Shown here in pieces: positions 25,368 through 33,048 of a DNA stretch of 36,059 nt. Source of the stretch: Hyphomicrobiales bacterium (GTDB lineage Bacteria; Pseudomonadota; Alphaproteobacteria; Rhizobiales; Rhizobiaceae); NCBI GenBank assembly GCA_017305835.1, contig JAFKJY010000092.1:1-36059 (forward strand), in the 5' to 3' direction. The notes beneath the pieces were generated by a model. It saw nothing but the letters and a program-made list of their open reading frames with translations, ran no database searches and was not told the DNA's origin. Made by a program: the position numbers and the translations under genes. Numbering within the stretch: position 1 is the stretch's first letter; every line of letters begins with the position of its first letter.

Positions 25368-28244
25368 ATGGCTCTCGTTCCCGATCTCGACTACGGCACA
25401 CCGGCCTCGCAGGCCGGCGAGCAGGTGACGCTCACGGTCGACGGCCGCGCGGTCACGGTGCCGGCCGGCACCTCGATCATGCGGGCCGGCATGGAAGCCG
25501 GCGTCGAGATCCCCAAGCTGTGCGCCACCGACATGCTGGACGCCTTCGGCTCCTGCCGCGTCTGCCTGGTGGAGATCGAAGGGCGCGCCGGCACGCCCGC
25601 CTCCTGCACGACGCCGGTGGCGGCGGGCATGGTGGTCCACACGAAGACCGAACGGCTCGACCGCATCCGCCGCGGCGTCATGGAGCTCTACGTCTCCGAC
25701 CATCCGAGCGGCTGGGATGAGCAGCGCGGCACCGGCGCGAGCGAGTTCGACCGCATGGCCAGGACCGTCGGCCTGACGCAGAACCGCTACGGCACGGACG
25801 GGCGCAACCACGTCGCGCCGGGCGACGGCTCGCTCAACATCGACTACATCGCGCGCGACGAATCCAACCCCTACTTCACCTACGACCCCTCGCAGTGCAT
25901 CGTCTGCTCGCGCTGCGTGCGGGCGTGCGAGGAGGTGCAGGGCACCTTCGCGCTGACCGTCGAGGGACGCGGCTTCGATTCGCGCATCGCGGCCGGCATG
26001 TCGGACAGCTTCCTCTATTCGGAATGCGTGTCGTGCGGCGCCTGCGTGCAGGCCTGCCCGACGGATGCGTTGCGCGAGAAGACGGTGCTGGAAAAGGGCA
26101 TGCCCGAGCGGGCGGTGGTGACGACCTGCGGCTATTGCGGCGTCGGCTGCTCGTTCCGGGTCGAGATGAAGGGCGACGAGGTCGTCCGCATGGTGCCGTC
26201 GAAGGACGGCAAGGCCAATCACGGCCATTCCTGCGTGAAGGGCCGCTTCGCCTGGGGCTACACGACCCACAAGGACCGCATCCTCAACCCCATGGTCCGC
26301 GACAGGATCACCGACCCGTGGCGCGAGGTCTCGTGGGACGAGGCCTTCGCCCACATCGCCGGCGAGTTCCGCCGCATCCAGCACCAGTACGGGCGCAGCG
26401 CGATCGGCGGCATCACCTCCTCGCGCTGCACCAACGAGGAGACCTATCTCGTCCAGAAGCTGGTGCGGCAGGGCTTCGGCAACAACAATGTCGACACCTG
26501 CGCGCGCGTCTGCCACTCGCCGACGGGCTACGGGCTGAAGACCACCTTCGGCACCTCGGCCGGCACGCAGGACTTCGATTCCGTCGAGCAGACGGACGTG
26601 ATGATCGTCATCGGCGCCAACCCGACGGACGCGCATCCCGTCTTCGCCTCGCGCATGAAGAAGCGGCTGCGCGAGGGCGCGAGGCTGATCGTCATCGACC
26701 CGCGGCGCACAGAGCTCGTCCGCTCGGCGCACATCGCGGCCGACTACCACCTGCCGCTGAGGCCCGGCACCAACGTCGCCATGCTGACAGCGCTCGGCCA
26801 CGTCATCGTCGAGGAAGGGCTCTACGACGAGGCCTTCATCCGCGAGCGCTGCGACTGGGACGCCTTCCAGGACTGGGCCGAGTTCGTCATGCAGCCGGAG
26901 AACAGCCCGGAGGCGGTCGCCGGGGCCACGGGCGTGCCGGCCGAGCTGGTGCGGGGCGCGGCACGGCTCTACGCCACCGGCGGCAACGGCGCGATCTATT
27001 ACGGGCTCGGCGTCACCGAGCACAGCCAGGGCTCGACCGCCGTGATGGCGATCGCCAACCTCGCCATGGCGACCGGCAACATCGGCAAGCCGGGCGTCGG
27101 CGTGAACCCGCTGCGCGGCCAGAACAACGTGCAGGGCTCGTGCGACATGGGCTCCTTCCCGCACGAGCTGCCGGGCTACCGGCACATCTCCGATCCCGGC
27201 GTGCGCGGCATCTACGAGAAGGTGTGGGGCGTGCGGCTCGACGAGGAGCCGGGCCTGCGCATCAACAACATGCTCGATGCGGCCGTCGAGGACACGTTCA
27301 AGGGCCTCTACGTGCAGGGCGAGGACATCCTGCAGTCCGACCCCGACACGCACCACGTCGCGGCCGGGCTGGCGGCGATGGAATGCGTCGTCGTGCACGA
27401 CCTGTTCCTCAACGAGACGGCGAACTACGCGCACGTCTTCCTGCCCGGCTCGACCTTCCTCGAGAAGGACGGCACCTTCATCAACGCCGAGCGGCGCATC
27501 AACATGGTGCGCAAGGTCGTCGAGCCGAAGGCCGGCTACGCCGACTGGGAGACGACGCAGCTTCTCGCGCGGGCGATGGGGTTCGACTGGACCTACACGC
27601 ACCCCTCGCAGATCATGGACGAGATCGCGGCCACCACGCCCACCTTCGCGGGCGTTTCCTACGACCTGCTGGAGCGCGAGGGCTCGGTGCAGTGGCCTTG
27701 CAACGAGAAGGCGCCGCTCGGCACGCCGGTGATGCATGTCGACGGCTTCGTGCGCGGCAAGGGCCGCTTCATCCGCACCGAATACGTCGCCACCGACGAG
27801 CGGACGGGCCCACGCTTCCCGCTGCTGCTCACCACCGGGCGGATCCTGTCGCAATACAATGTCGGCGCGCAGACGCGGCGCACCGACAACGTCGTCTGGC
27901 ACGGCGAGGACCGGCTGGAGATCCACCCGCACGACGCCGAGCAGCGCGGCGTGCGCGACGGCGACTGGGTGCGCCTGCAGAGCCGCGCGGGCGCCACGAC
28001 GCTGCGCGCGCTGGTCACCGAGCGGGTGGCGCCGGGCGTCGTCTACACGACCTTCCACCACCCCGACACGCAGGCCAACGTGGTCACCACCGACTTCTCC
28101 GACTGGGCGACAAACTGCCCTGAATACAAGGTGACGGCGGTGCAGGTCTCGCCTTCCAACGGCCCCTCGGACTGGCAGGAGGAATACAACGAGCAGGCGC
28201 GTGCCAGCCGCCGCATCGCCGGCCGGCTCGAGGCGGCGGAGTAG
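25368..28244 (+). CDS. fdsA: NAD-dependent formate dehydrogenase alpha subunit, molybdenum catalytic
   Basis: The protein has 958 residues, starting at the ATG at 25368 behind TAGGAG. The N-terminal NuoG-like part carries a [2Fe-2S] region (SCRVCLVE, residues about 64-71) and two ferredoxin [4Fe-4S] motifs (CIVCSRCVRAC from Cys177; CVSCGACVQACP). Another [4Fe-4S] motif, CGYCGVGC, begins at about residue 254. The molybdopterin domain follows, with the metal-ligand cysteine and adjacent histidine in CARVCHSPTG (Cys382, His383), equivalent to the Cys-His pair of Rhodobacter capsulatus FdsA. It oxidises formate to CO2 (reversibly) at a bis-MGD molybdenum site. Cys rather than selenocysteine is used. 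The C-terminal molydopterin-dinucleotide-binding domain is complete. Confidence 0.97.
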   Translation: MALVPDLDYGTPASQAGEQVTLTVDGRAVTVPAGTSIMRAGMEAGVEIPKLCATDMLDAFGSCRVCLVEIEGRAGTPASCTTPVAAGMVVHTKTERLDRIRRGVMELYVSDHPSGWDEQRGTGASEFDRMARTVGLTQNRYGTDGRNHVAPGDGSLNIDYIARDESNPYFTYDPSQCIVCSRCVRACEEVQGTFALTVEGRGFDSRIAAGMSDSFLYSECVSCGACVQACPTDALREKTVLEKGMPERAVVTTCGYCGVGCSFRVEMKGDEVVRMVPSKDGKANHGHSCVKGRFAWGYTTHKDRILNPMVRDRITDPWREVSWDEAFAHIAGEFRRIQHQYGRSAIGGITSSRCTNEETYLVQKLVRQGFGNNNVDTCARVCHSPTGYGLKTTFGTSAGTQDFDSVEQTDVMIVIGANPTDAHPVFASRMKKRLREGARLIVIDPRRTELVRSAHIAADYHLPLRPGTNVAMLTALGHVIVEEGLYDEAFIRERCDWDAFQDWAEFVMQPENSPEAVAGATGVPAELVRGAARLYATGGNGAIYYGLGVTEHSQGSTAVMAIANLAMATGNIGKPGVGVNPLRGQNNVQGSCDMGSFPHELPGYRHISDPGVRGIYEKVWGVRLDEEPGLRINNMLDAAVEDTFKGLYVQGEDILQSDPDTHHVAAGLAAMECVVVHDLFLNETANYAHVFLPGSTFLEKDGTFINAERRINMVRKVVEPKAGYADWETTQLLARAMGFDWTYTHPSQIMDEIAATTPTFAGVSYDLLEREGSVQWPCNEKAPLGTPVMHVDGFVRGKGRFIRTEYVATDERTGPRFPLLLTTGRILSQYNVGAQTRRTDNVVWHGEDRLEIHPHDAEQRGVRDGDWVRLQSRAGATTLRALVTERVAPGVVYTTFHHPDTQANVVTTDFSDWATNCPEYKVTAVQVSPSNGPSDWQEEYNEQARASRRIAGRLEAAE

Positions 28245-28250
28245 GCTTCG

Positions 28251-28487
28251 GTGGCCGCCGTCGTGACGAAGCCGGAGGCCTACGGACGCCTGCTGCGGCT
28301 GGTCGAGGACCAGGGCAGGGAGCTGAACGCCTTCCTCGCCGACATGCAGGGCCAGATGGCCGGCGACGAGTTCGACAGGCTGCGCGAGATCGTCGCGCGG
28401 ATCATGGGCAACGGCCACTACGACGCGCTGCTGGCGATCGCCGAGGAAGTGCCGGCGCTGAAGCCGGCATGGGCCGGCGCCGCATGA
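28251..28487 (+). CDS. Small protein of unknown function inside the fds operon
   Basis: A 78-residue ORF starts with a GTG 6 bp after fdsA and overlaps the fdhD start by 4 bp (ATGA). A GGAG lies about 9 bp before the start; a second in-frame GTG at 28263 is possible. The sequence looks helical and mixed-charge (LLRLVEDQGRELNAFLADM, then FDRLREIVARIM), with no cysteine, signal peptide or membrane segment. I do not recognise the family. Its tight coupling between the catalytic subunit and its sulfurtransferase suggests a formate-dehydrogenase accessory protein. The published fdsGBACD operons I know place fdsC directly after fdsA, so this would be an insertion in that order. Confidence 0.72.
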   Translation: MAAVVTKPEAYGRLLRLVEDQGRELNAFLADMQGQMAGDEFDRLREIVARIMGNGHYDALLAIAEEVPALKPAWAGAA

Positions 28488-29308
28488 CCCGCCAGCCCGT
28501 CATCTCGACAACCCGTCTCGCCCGCCGCGCCGCGGGCACGCAGGCGGCGGCGCGGATGGTGCCGGAGGAGACGCCGGTGGCGCTGAGCTTCGCCGGCACC
28601 ACGCATGCCGTGATGATGGCGAGCCCGGCCGACCTCGAGGATTTCGCGCTCGGCTTCTCGCTGACCGAGGGCATCGTCGGCACGCCCGACGAGATCGAGG
28701 CGATCGGCGTCGAGGAGGCCGGCGCCGGCATCGACATCCAGATCCGGCTCAGGGACGGCGCCAACCGGCGCTTCGAGGCGCGTCGGCGCCGGCTCGCCGG
28801 GCCGGTGGGCTGCGGCCTGTGCGGCATCGAATCGATCGACGAGGCGATGCGCGCCGTGCCGGCCGTCGGTGAGCCGTCGCTTACGCTTTCGGCCGACGAG
28901 GTCACCCAGGCGGTGCGGCTGCTGGCCAAGGCGCAGCTGCTGCATGCCGAGACGGGCGCGGTGCACGCCGCCGGCTTCTACGTGCCGGGCAAGGGAATCG
29001 TGGCGGCGCGCGAGGACGTCGGCCGCCACAACGCGCTCGACAAGCTGGCCGGCGCGCTGGCCAAGGCAGGCATCGCGGGCGCGACGGGCGCCGTGGTCAT
29101 CACCAGCCGCGTCTCGGTCGAGATGGTGCAGAAGGCGGCCGCGATCGGCGCGCCCTTCGTGGTCGCCGTGTCGGCGCCGACGGCGCTGGCCGTCCGCACG
29201 GCGGACGAGGCCGGCATCACCCTCGTCGCGCTGGTGCGCGGCGACGAATTCGACATCTTCACCCATCCGGAACGGATCACCAGCGGGGCCGCCAGACATG
29301 TCGCATGA
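28484..29308 (+). CDS. fdhD: Formate dehydrogenase sulfurtransferase FdhD (FdsC)
   Basis: A 274-residue protein whose ATG overlaps the previous stop. FdhD family marks: EETPVALSFAG, MASPADLEDFALGFSLTEGI, the cysteine pair in GPVGCGLCGIES, and GRHNALDKL, ITSRVSVEMVQKAA and SAPTALAV in the C-terminal half. FdhD/FdsC binds the bis-MGD cofactor and passes sulfur from IscS to it, giving the sulfido ligand required by formate dehydrogenase. An upstream ATG-like start at 28469 would add five residues. Its stop overlaps the fdsD start by 11 bp. Confidence 0.95.
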   Translation: MTRQPVISTTRLARRAAGTQAAARMVPEETPVALSFAGTTHAVMMASPADLEDFALGFSLTEGIVGTPDEIEAIGVEEAGAGIDIQIRLRDGANRRFEARRRRLAGPVGCGLCGIESIDEAMRAVPAVGEPSLTLSADEVTQAVRLLAKAQLLHAETGAVHAAGFYVPGKGIVAAREDVGRHNALDKLAGALAKAGIAGATGAVVITSRVSVEMVQKAAAIGAPFVVAVSAPTALAVRTADEAGITLVALVRGDEFDIFTHPERITSGAARHVA

Positions 29309-29573
29309 CGAAGACGTCGCAGCCGGCAAGAGGAAGCTGGTCTACATGGCGAACCAGATCGCCCGCTTCTTCGCCTCGATGCCCCGCGAGGAGCAGGTGG
29401 AGGGCGTGGCCCGGCACATCAACGATTTCTGGGAGCCACGCATGCGCCGGCACTTCTTCGAGATCGTCGAGGCGGGCGGCGAAGGGCTGTCGCCGCTGGT
29501 GATGGAGGCGGCGAGCCACATCAGGCGCCCTCCCCCGCCGGAGCCGCTGCCGGCCGCCGCGCAGGCGCAGTAG
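29298..29573 (+). CDS. fdsD: Formate dehydrogenase delta subunit FdsD
   Basis: A 91-residue protein starting at the ATG at 29298, inside the end of fdhD. It has the FdsD pattern: KRKLVYMANQIARFFASMPREEQVEGVARHINDFWEPRMRRHFFE, then a Pro/Ala-rich tail. FdsD is a small chaperone-like subunit of the FdsABG(D) complex needed for full activity or stability. It is the last operon gene; the converging GGDEF gene ends 10 bp away. Confidence 0.92.
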   Translation: MSHDEDVAAGKRKLVYMANQIARFFASMPREEQVEGVARHINDFWEPRMRRHFFEIVEAGGEGLSPLVMEAASHIRRPPPPEPLPAAAQAQ

Positions 29574-29583
29574 AAACCGGAAA

Positions 29584-30213
29584 TCAGGCCGCGACGGGAC
29601 AGGCCGCCGGGGCGTCGTCGCGATAGAGCACGAGGCCGTTGCCGCCGGCATGCTTGGCGTCGGCAAGGGCGGCGTCCGCCGCGGCCTTCAGCCTGTCGAT
29701 GCCGAAGCCGACGAGGCGGGAGGAGGCGAGCCCGACGGTCACCGTCGGCCTGACGTTCTCCTTCTTGCGGGCGCGCAGCGGCTTCTCGGAGAAGGCGGCC
29801 CTGATGCGCTCCGCGATCGCGGCGGCGTCCTCCTCGGAGGTGTGCGGCAGGATCGAGCAGAACTCGTCGTCGCCGAGCCGGAACAGGAGGTCGTCCTCGC
29901 GGATCTCGGCGCGCGCCTTGGCGGCGAACAGGCGCAGGATGAAATCGCCGAACTCGCGGCCGAAGCGGTCGTTGATGGCGTCCAGCCCGTCGATGTCGAA
30001 CATCAGCAGGCTCATCTCGCCCGACCTGTCGGGGATGGCGTCGAGGCCGTCGTCGACGCGCTTGGCGAAGGCGCGGCCGTTCATCAGGCCGGTGAGCTGG
30101 TCTTCCAGCGCCTTGCGCCGCGACATCTGCACATGCCCGACCCAGCGCCGGCCGACGAGCAGGGCCGCGCAGAGCGCTGCGACCGCGGCGGGGGGAACGA
30201 TGGGCATGACCAT
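29584..30213 (-). CDS. Membrane-anchored GGDEF protein with altered signature (GDDEF)
   Basis: The protein has 209 residues from the ATG at 30213 (AGGAG 7 bp upstream). Residues about 4-25 form one membrane helix. The rest is a GGDEF domain: DQLTGLMNGRAFAKR, SLLMFDIDGLDAINDRFGREFGDFIL, FRLGDDEFCSIL, and a C-terminal VTVGLASSRL block. The catalytic loop reads G-D-D-E-F, the second Gly being Asp. The upstream inhibitory-site motif RxxD (REDD) is kept at the right distance. Diguanylate cyclases make cyclic di-GMP; the changed glycine makes activity doubtful, so it may instead act as a cyclic di-GMP or GTP sensor. No sensory domain beyond the helix is present. Confidence 0.88.
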   Translation of the reverse strand: MVMPIVPPAAVAALCAALLVGRRWVGHVQMSRRKALEDQLTGLMNGRAFAKRVDDGLDAIPDRSGEMSLLMFDIDGLDAINDRFGREFGDFILRLFAAKARAEIREDDLLFRLGDDEFCSILPHTSEEDAAAIAERIRAAFSEKPLRARKKENVRPTVTVGLASSRLVGFGIDRLKAAADAALADAKHAGGNGLVLYRDDAPAACPVAA

Positions 30214-30327
30214 GGCAAGCTCCTGCGCCTGAAAGCGCCCGGATGATCGCATCCAATACCTTCCATTGCGTGAAGCGGGCGGCCCTGGCGAACCAAAATC
30301 TCCGTGATGGCTAATATTCTCCTACCA

Positions 30328-30350
30328 CGCGCCGGCTTGCGGCCGGCGCG
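30328..30350. other. Hairpin in the divergent gap before the small membrane protein
   Basis: CGCGCCGGC (30328-30336) pairs perfectly with 30342-30350 around a 5-nt loop. It sits 45 bp before the GTG at 30395 in the 181-bp gap shared with the GGDEF gene. The purpose is not evident; it may be a leader structure. Confidence 0.4.
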
Positions 30351-30394
30351 GGGAACGGGCAGGCTGGCCGGAAAGGTTGCGCGGAGGTGCTGCC

Positions 30395-30661
30395 GTGGCC
30401 GAGGAAATCCACCCGCTCGACGATCCCGAGAAGAAGGCGCGCGTGGTGCGGGCCCTGCTGATTGCGACGCCGTGCATGTTCGTCGGCTGCTACATCCTGG
30501 CGTGGGCGCAGGGCGCGGAGGTCCGCTACGCCGTCCTGATCGCTGCGGTGGGCGCGGTCGGCTGCGCGGGCGCGGCGTTGACGATCCATCTGTTCGGATC
30601 GAAGTCGCGCTACGCGCTGATGCTGCTGGGATTGGTCTCGCTCATCATGCGCCTGCGCTAG
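30395..30661 (+). CDS. Small membrane protein of unknown function
   Basis: An 88-residue protein starting at the GTG at 30395 with GGAGG 7 bp upstream (a TTG at 30377 lacks a ribosome site). A charged N-terminus (EEIHPLDDPEKKARVV) precedes three hydrophobic segments, about residues 20-42, 48-68 and 74-86. They contain two cysteines in CMFVGC and one in the second helix. I do not recognise the family. It converges with the CodA-like gene across a palindromic repeat that begins at its own stop codon. Confidence 0.72.
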   Translation: MAEEIHPLDDPEKKARVVRALLIATPCMFVGCYILAWAQGAEVRYAVLIAAVGAVGCAGAALTIHLFGSKSRYALMLLGLVSLIMRLR

Positions 30662-30760
30662 AGCGGTTCTGGTTTTCACGGAATCGGCAGAACCGCTCTA
30701 TCTCTTTGTATCAGCCGCATTTCCTGACGCAAAACCGCTTCGCACTTTTGCTGGAAATGC
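30659..30760. repeat. Composite palindromic repeat between convergent genes
   Basis: TAGAGCGGTTCTG (30659-30671) pairs with 30688-30700, and GCATTTCC (30717-30724) pairs with 30753-30760. The motifs (GCATTTCC, CAAAACCGCTTCGCACTTTTG, GGAAATGC) are of a type that is very common between rhizobial genes (recalled). The element begins at one gene's stop codon and ends 1 bp before the other's, so it probably terminates both. Confidence 0.8.
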
Positions 30761-30761
30761 T

Positions 30762-32045
30762 CTAGACATCGCGCGAAAACCTCCGCGAAACGCTCCCCGG
30801 GCGGCCCGGCAGCGACAGCCGCGCATGCGCTGCGTCGCGCTCGGAAACGACCTTGCCGGCCGCGACCACGCACAGCCGCGCCGCGCGCAGGCGGACCGCC
30901 TCGACCGGATCGCCGGCGTCGAGGACGACGAGGCTCGCCTTGCGGCCGACCTCCAGCCCGTAATCGGCAAGGCCCATGATGGCCGCGCTTTCGGCCGTCA
31001 CCATGTCGAAGCAGCGCTTCATGTCGGCCGGGCTGGTCATCTGCCCCACATGCAGGCCCATGAAGGCGACGTCGAGCATATCGGCGGTGCCGAGCGAATA
31101 CCACGGGTCGAGCACGCAATCCTGGCCGAAGCCGACGCGGATGCCGGCCTTCAGCATCTCCGGCACGCGGGTCATGCCGCGCCGCTTCGGATAGGTGTCG
31201 TGGCGGCCCTGCAGCACGATGTTGATCAGCGGGTTGGGGATCGCCGCCACCCCGGCCTCGGCCATCAGCGGCAGCAGCTTGGAGACGTAGTAATTGTCCA
31301 TCGAGTGCATGGAGGTCAGGTGCGAGCCGGCCACGCGGCCCTGCAAGCCGAGCCGCTGCGCCTCGAAGGCGAGTTGCTCGATGTGGCGCGACAGCGGGTC
31401 GTCGGTCTCGTCGCAGTGCATGTCGACCATCAGGCCGCGCGCGGCGGCGACCTCGCACAATTCGGTGACGGAGCGGCGGCCGTCCTCCATCGTGCGCTCG
31501 AAATGCGGGATGCCGCCGACCACCTCGACGCCCATGTCGAGCGCGCGCAGCGTGTTCTGCCGCGCCGTCGGGCTGCGGTAGTAGCCGTCCTGCGGGAAGG
31601 CGACGAGCTGGAGGTCGATGACCGACGCGACCTCCTTCCTCACCTCCAGCAGCGCCTCGACGGCGAGCAGCCGGTCGTCGCAGGTGTCGACATGGCTGCG
31701 GATGGCGAGCAGGCCCATCGAGACAGCCCAGTCGCAATAGGCGAGCGCGCGGCGCTTCACCGCCTCGTGGGTGAGGCTCGGCTTCAGCTCGCCCCACAGC
31801 GCGATGCCCTCGAGCAGCGTGCCCGACGCGTTGATGCGCGGCAGGCCGTAGGACAACGTCGCGTCCATGTGGAAATGCGGGTCGACGAAGGGCGGCGCGA
31901 CGAGATTGCCGGTGGCGTCGACCACGCGCCCGGCCGGCGCGTCGAGGCGCGGCTCGATCGCGGCGATGCGGTCGCCCTTGATGCCGATGTCGGCGCCGCG
32001 CCCGTCCGGCAGCCGTCCGCCCTTCACGATCAGGTCGAATTCCAT
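30762..32045 (-). CDS. Cytosine-deaminase-like amidohydrolase (CodA family)
   Basis: A 427-residue protein with an ATG at 32045 behind GGGAGG. It follows E. coli CodA closely: PPFVDPHFHMDATLSYG (metal HxH), LLEGIALWGELKPSLTHEAVKRRA, DLQLVAFPQDG, MHCDETDDPLSRHIE (third metal His and catalytic Glu), SHLTSMHSM, LQGRHDTYPKRRGMTRV, and GQDCVLDPWYSLGTADML. CodA has GHDDVFDPW at the last site: the metal Asp is kept, but the flanking His and second Asp are Gln and Cys here. That second Asp sits near the substrate in CodA and its mutation changes substrate preference, so this enzyme may deaminate or hydrolyse another cyclic amidine (for example isocytosine-like or s-triazine compounds). No transporter neighbour is present to help. 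Confidence 0.88.
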   Translation of the reverse strand: MEFDLIVKGGRLPDGRGADIGIKGDRIAAIEPRLDAPAGRVVDATGNLVAPPFVDPHFHMDATLSYGLPRINASGTLLEGIALWGELKPSLTHEAVKRRALAYCDWAVSMGLLAIRSHVDTCDDRLLAVEALLEVRKEVASVIDLQLVAFPQDGYYRSPTARQNTLRALDMGVEVVGGIPHFERTMEDGRRSVTELCEVAAARGLMVDMHCDETDDPLSRHIEQLAFEAQRLGLQGRVAGSHLTSMHSMDNYYVSKLLPLMAEAGVAAIPNPLINIVLQGRHDTYPKRRGMTRVPEMLKAGIRVGFGQDCVLDPWYSLGTADMLDVAFMGLHVGQMTSPADMKRCFDMVTAESAAIMGLADYGLEVGRKASLVVLDAGDPVEAVRLRAARLCVVAAGKVVSERDAAHARLSLPGRPGSVSRRFSRDV

Positions 32046-32259
32046 GCGCCTGCCTCCCGTTCCTGCCGGACAAGGCGGTGGTGCATCGGCATCGAAGCGC
32101 GGTCAAGCCCGGGCGGGTTCTCACAAGCGGGTGATCTGCCGCCGAAGGACCGTCAAAACGCGGTGAGCGCGGGTCAAGAGGGTTGAATGCGGCGGCGGCC
32201 GGGCGCATGCCGGCTGCGTGCCCTCCCCGGCATGGCCGGCGGGAGGCGAAGGAGCGGAT

Positions 32260-33048
32260 TTGCGCAAGCTGGACGACGCCGATGCTGGCCCGGACGACGC
32301 GGAAGCGCGCCGCGGCGTATGGCGCTTCGCCCCGGTGCTCGTGCTGGCGGCAGGGCTGGCGGCCGGCTACGCGCTCGGGCTGCAGCGCTATCTCAGCCTC
32401 GATTTCCTCGCCGCCAGCAGCGACGCGCTGACCGGCTGCGCCGCGGCGCACGCGGTGCTGGCGCCTGCCCTGTTCTTCGCGGCTTACGTCGCCGCCGTCG
32501 CCTTCTCCTTCCCCGCCGCATCGGTGCTCACCGTCTTCGGCGGCTTCATCTTCGGCTGGCTCGCCGGCGGCGCGCTGGTCGCGTTCGCGGCCACGCTGGG
32601 CGCCACGCTTTTGTTCCTCCCCGCGCGCGGCGCCTTCGCCGACCTGCTGCGGCGCCGGCTGGGCGGATTCGCCGGCCGGGTGGCGGCCGGCTTCGAGGAG
32701 GACGCGTTCGGCTACCTACTGGCGCTGCGGCTGGCGCCGATCTTTCCCTTCTTCGTCGTCAACATCGCGCCGGCCTTCTTCAAGGTCGAGCTGCGCACCT
32801 ACGTGGCCGCCACCTTCCTCGGCATCCTGCCGGCCACCTTCGCCTATGCCTGGCTCGGCCAGGGGGTCGGCAGCGTGGTCGAGGCGGCGCGCAGGGCCGG
32901 CCGCGCGGCGAGCCTCGCCGACCTGATCACCCCGCAGATCACGATCGCCTTCGCGCTGCTTGCGCTTGTCGCCGCCCTGCCGGCCGTCGTAAGGCGGATA
33001 CGCAGGCGCCGCGGCCAGGCGGCCCCCCCGGAGAGAGCGGAGCGATGA
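32260..33048 (+). CDS. TVP38/TMEM64-family membrane protein (VTT domain)
   Basis: A 262-residue protein. The TTG at 32260 is preferred because AAGGAG lies 5 bp before it; a GTG at 32218 would add 14 residues. The N-terminus is charged and cytoplasmic, followed by five or six hydrophobic segments. The VTT-domain core includes FPAASVLTVFGGFIFGWLAGG, a reentrant-helix region, and FPFFVVNIAPAFFKVELRTYVAATFLGILPATFAYAWLG. DedA/TVP38 relatives are proposed lipid or ion handling proteins; some are lipid scramblases or undecaprenyl-phosphate flippases. The stop overlaps the downstream flavoprotein start (ATGA), so the two are translated together, and a joint redox-linked membrane role is likely. Confidence 0.88.
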   Translation: MRKLDDADAGPDDAEARRGVWRFAPVLVLAAGLAAGYALGLQRYLSLDFLAASSDALTGCAAAHAVLAPALFFAAYVAAVAFSFPAASVLTVFGGFIFGWLAGGALVAFAATLGATLLFLPARGAFADLLRRRLGGFAGRVAAGFEEDAFGYLLALRLAPIFPFFVVNIAPAFFKVELRTYVAATFLGILPATFAYAWLGQGVGSVVEAARRAGRAASLADLITPQITIAFALLALVAALPAVVRRIRRRRGQAAPPERAER

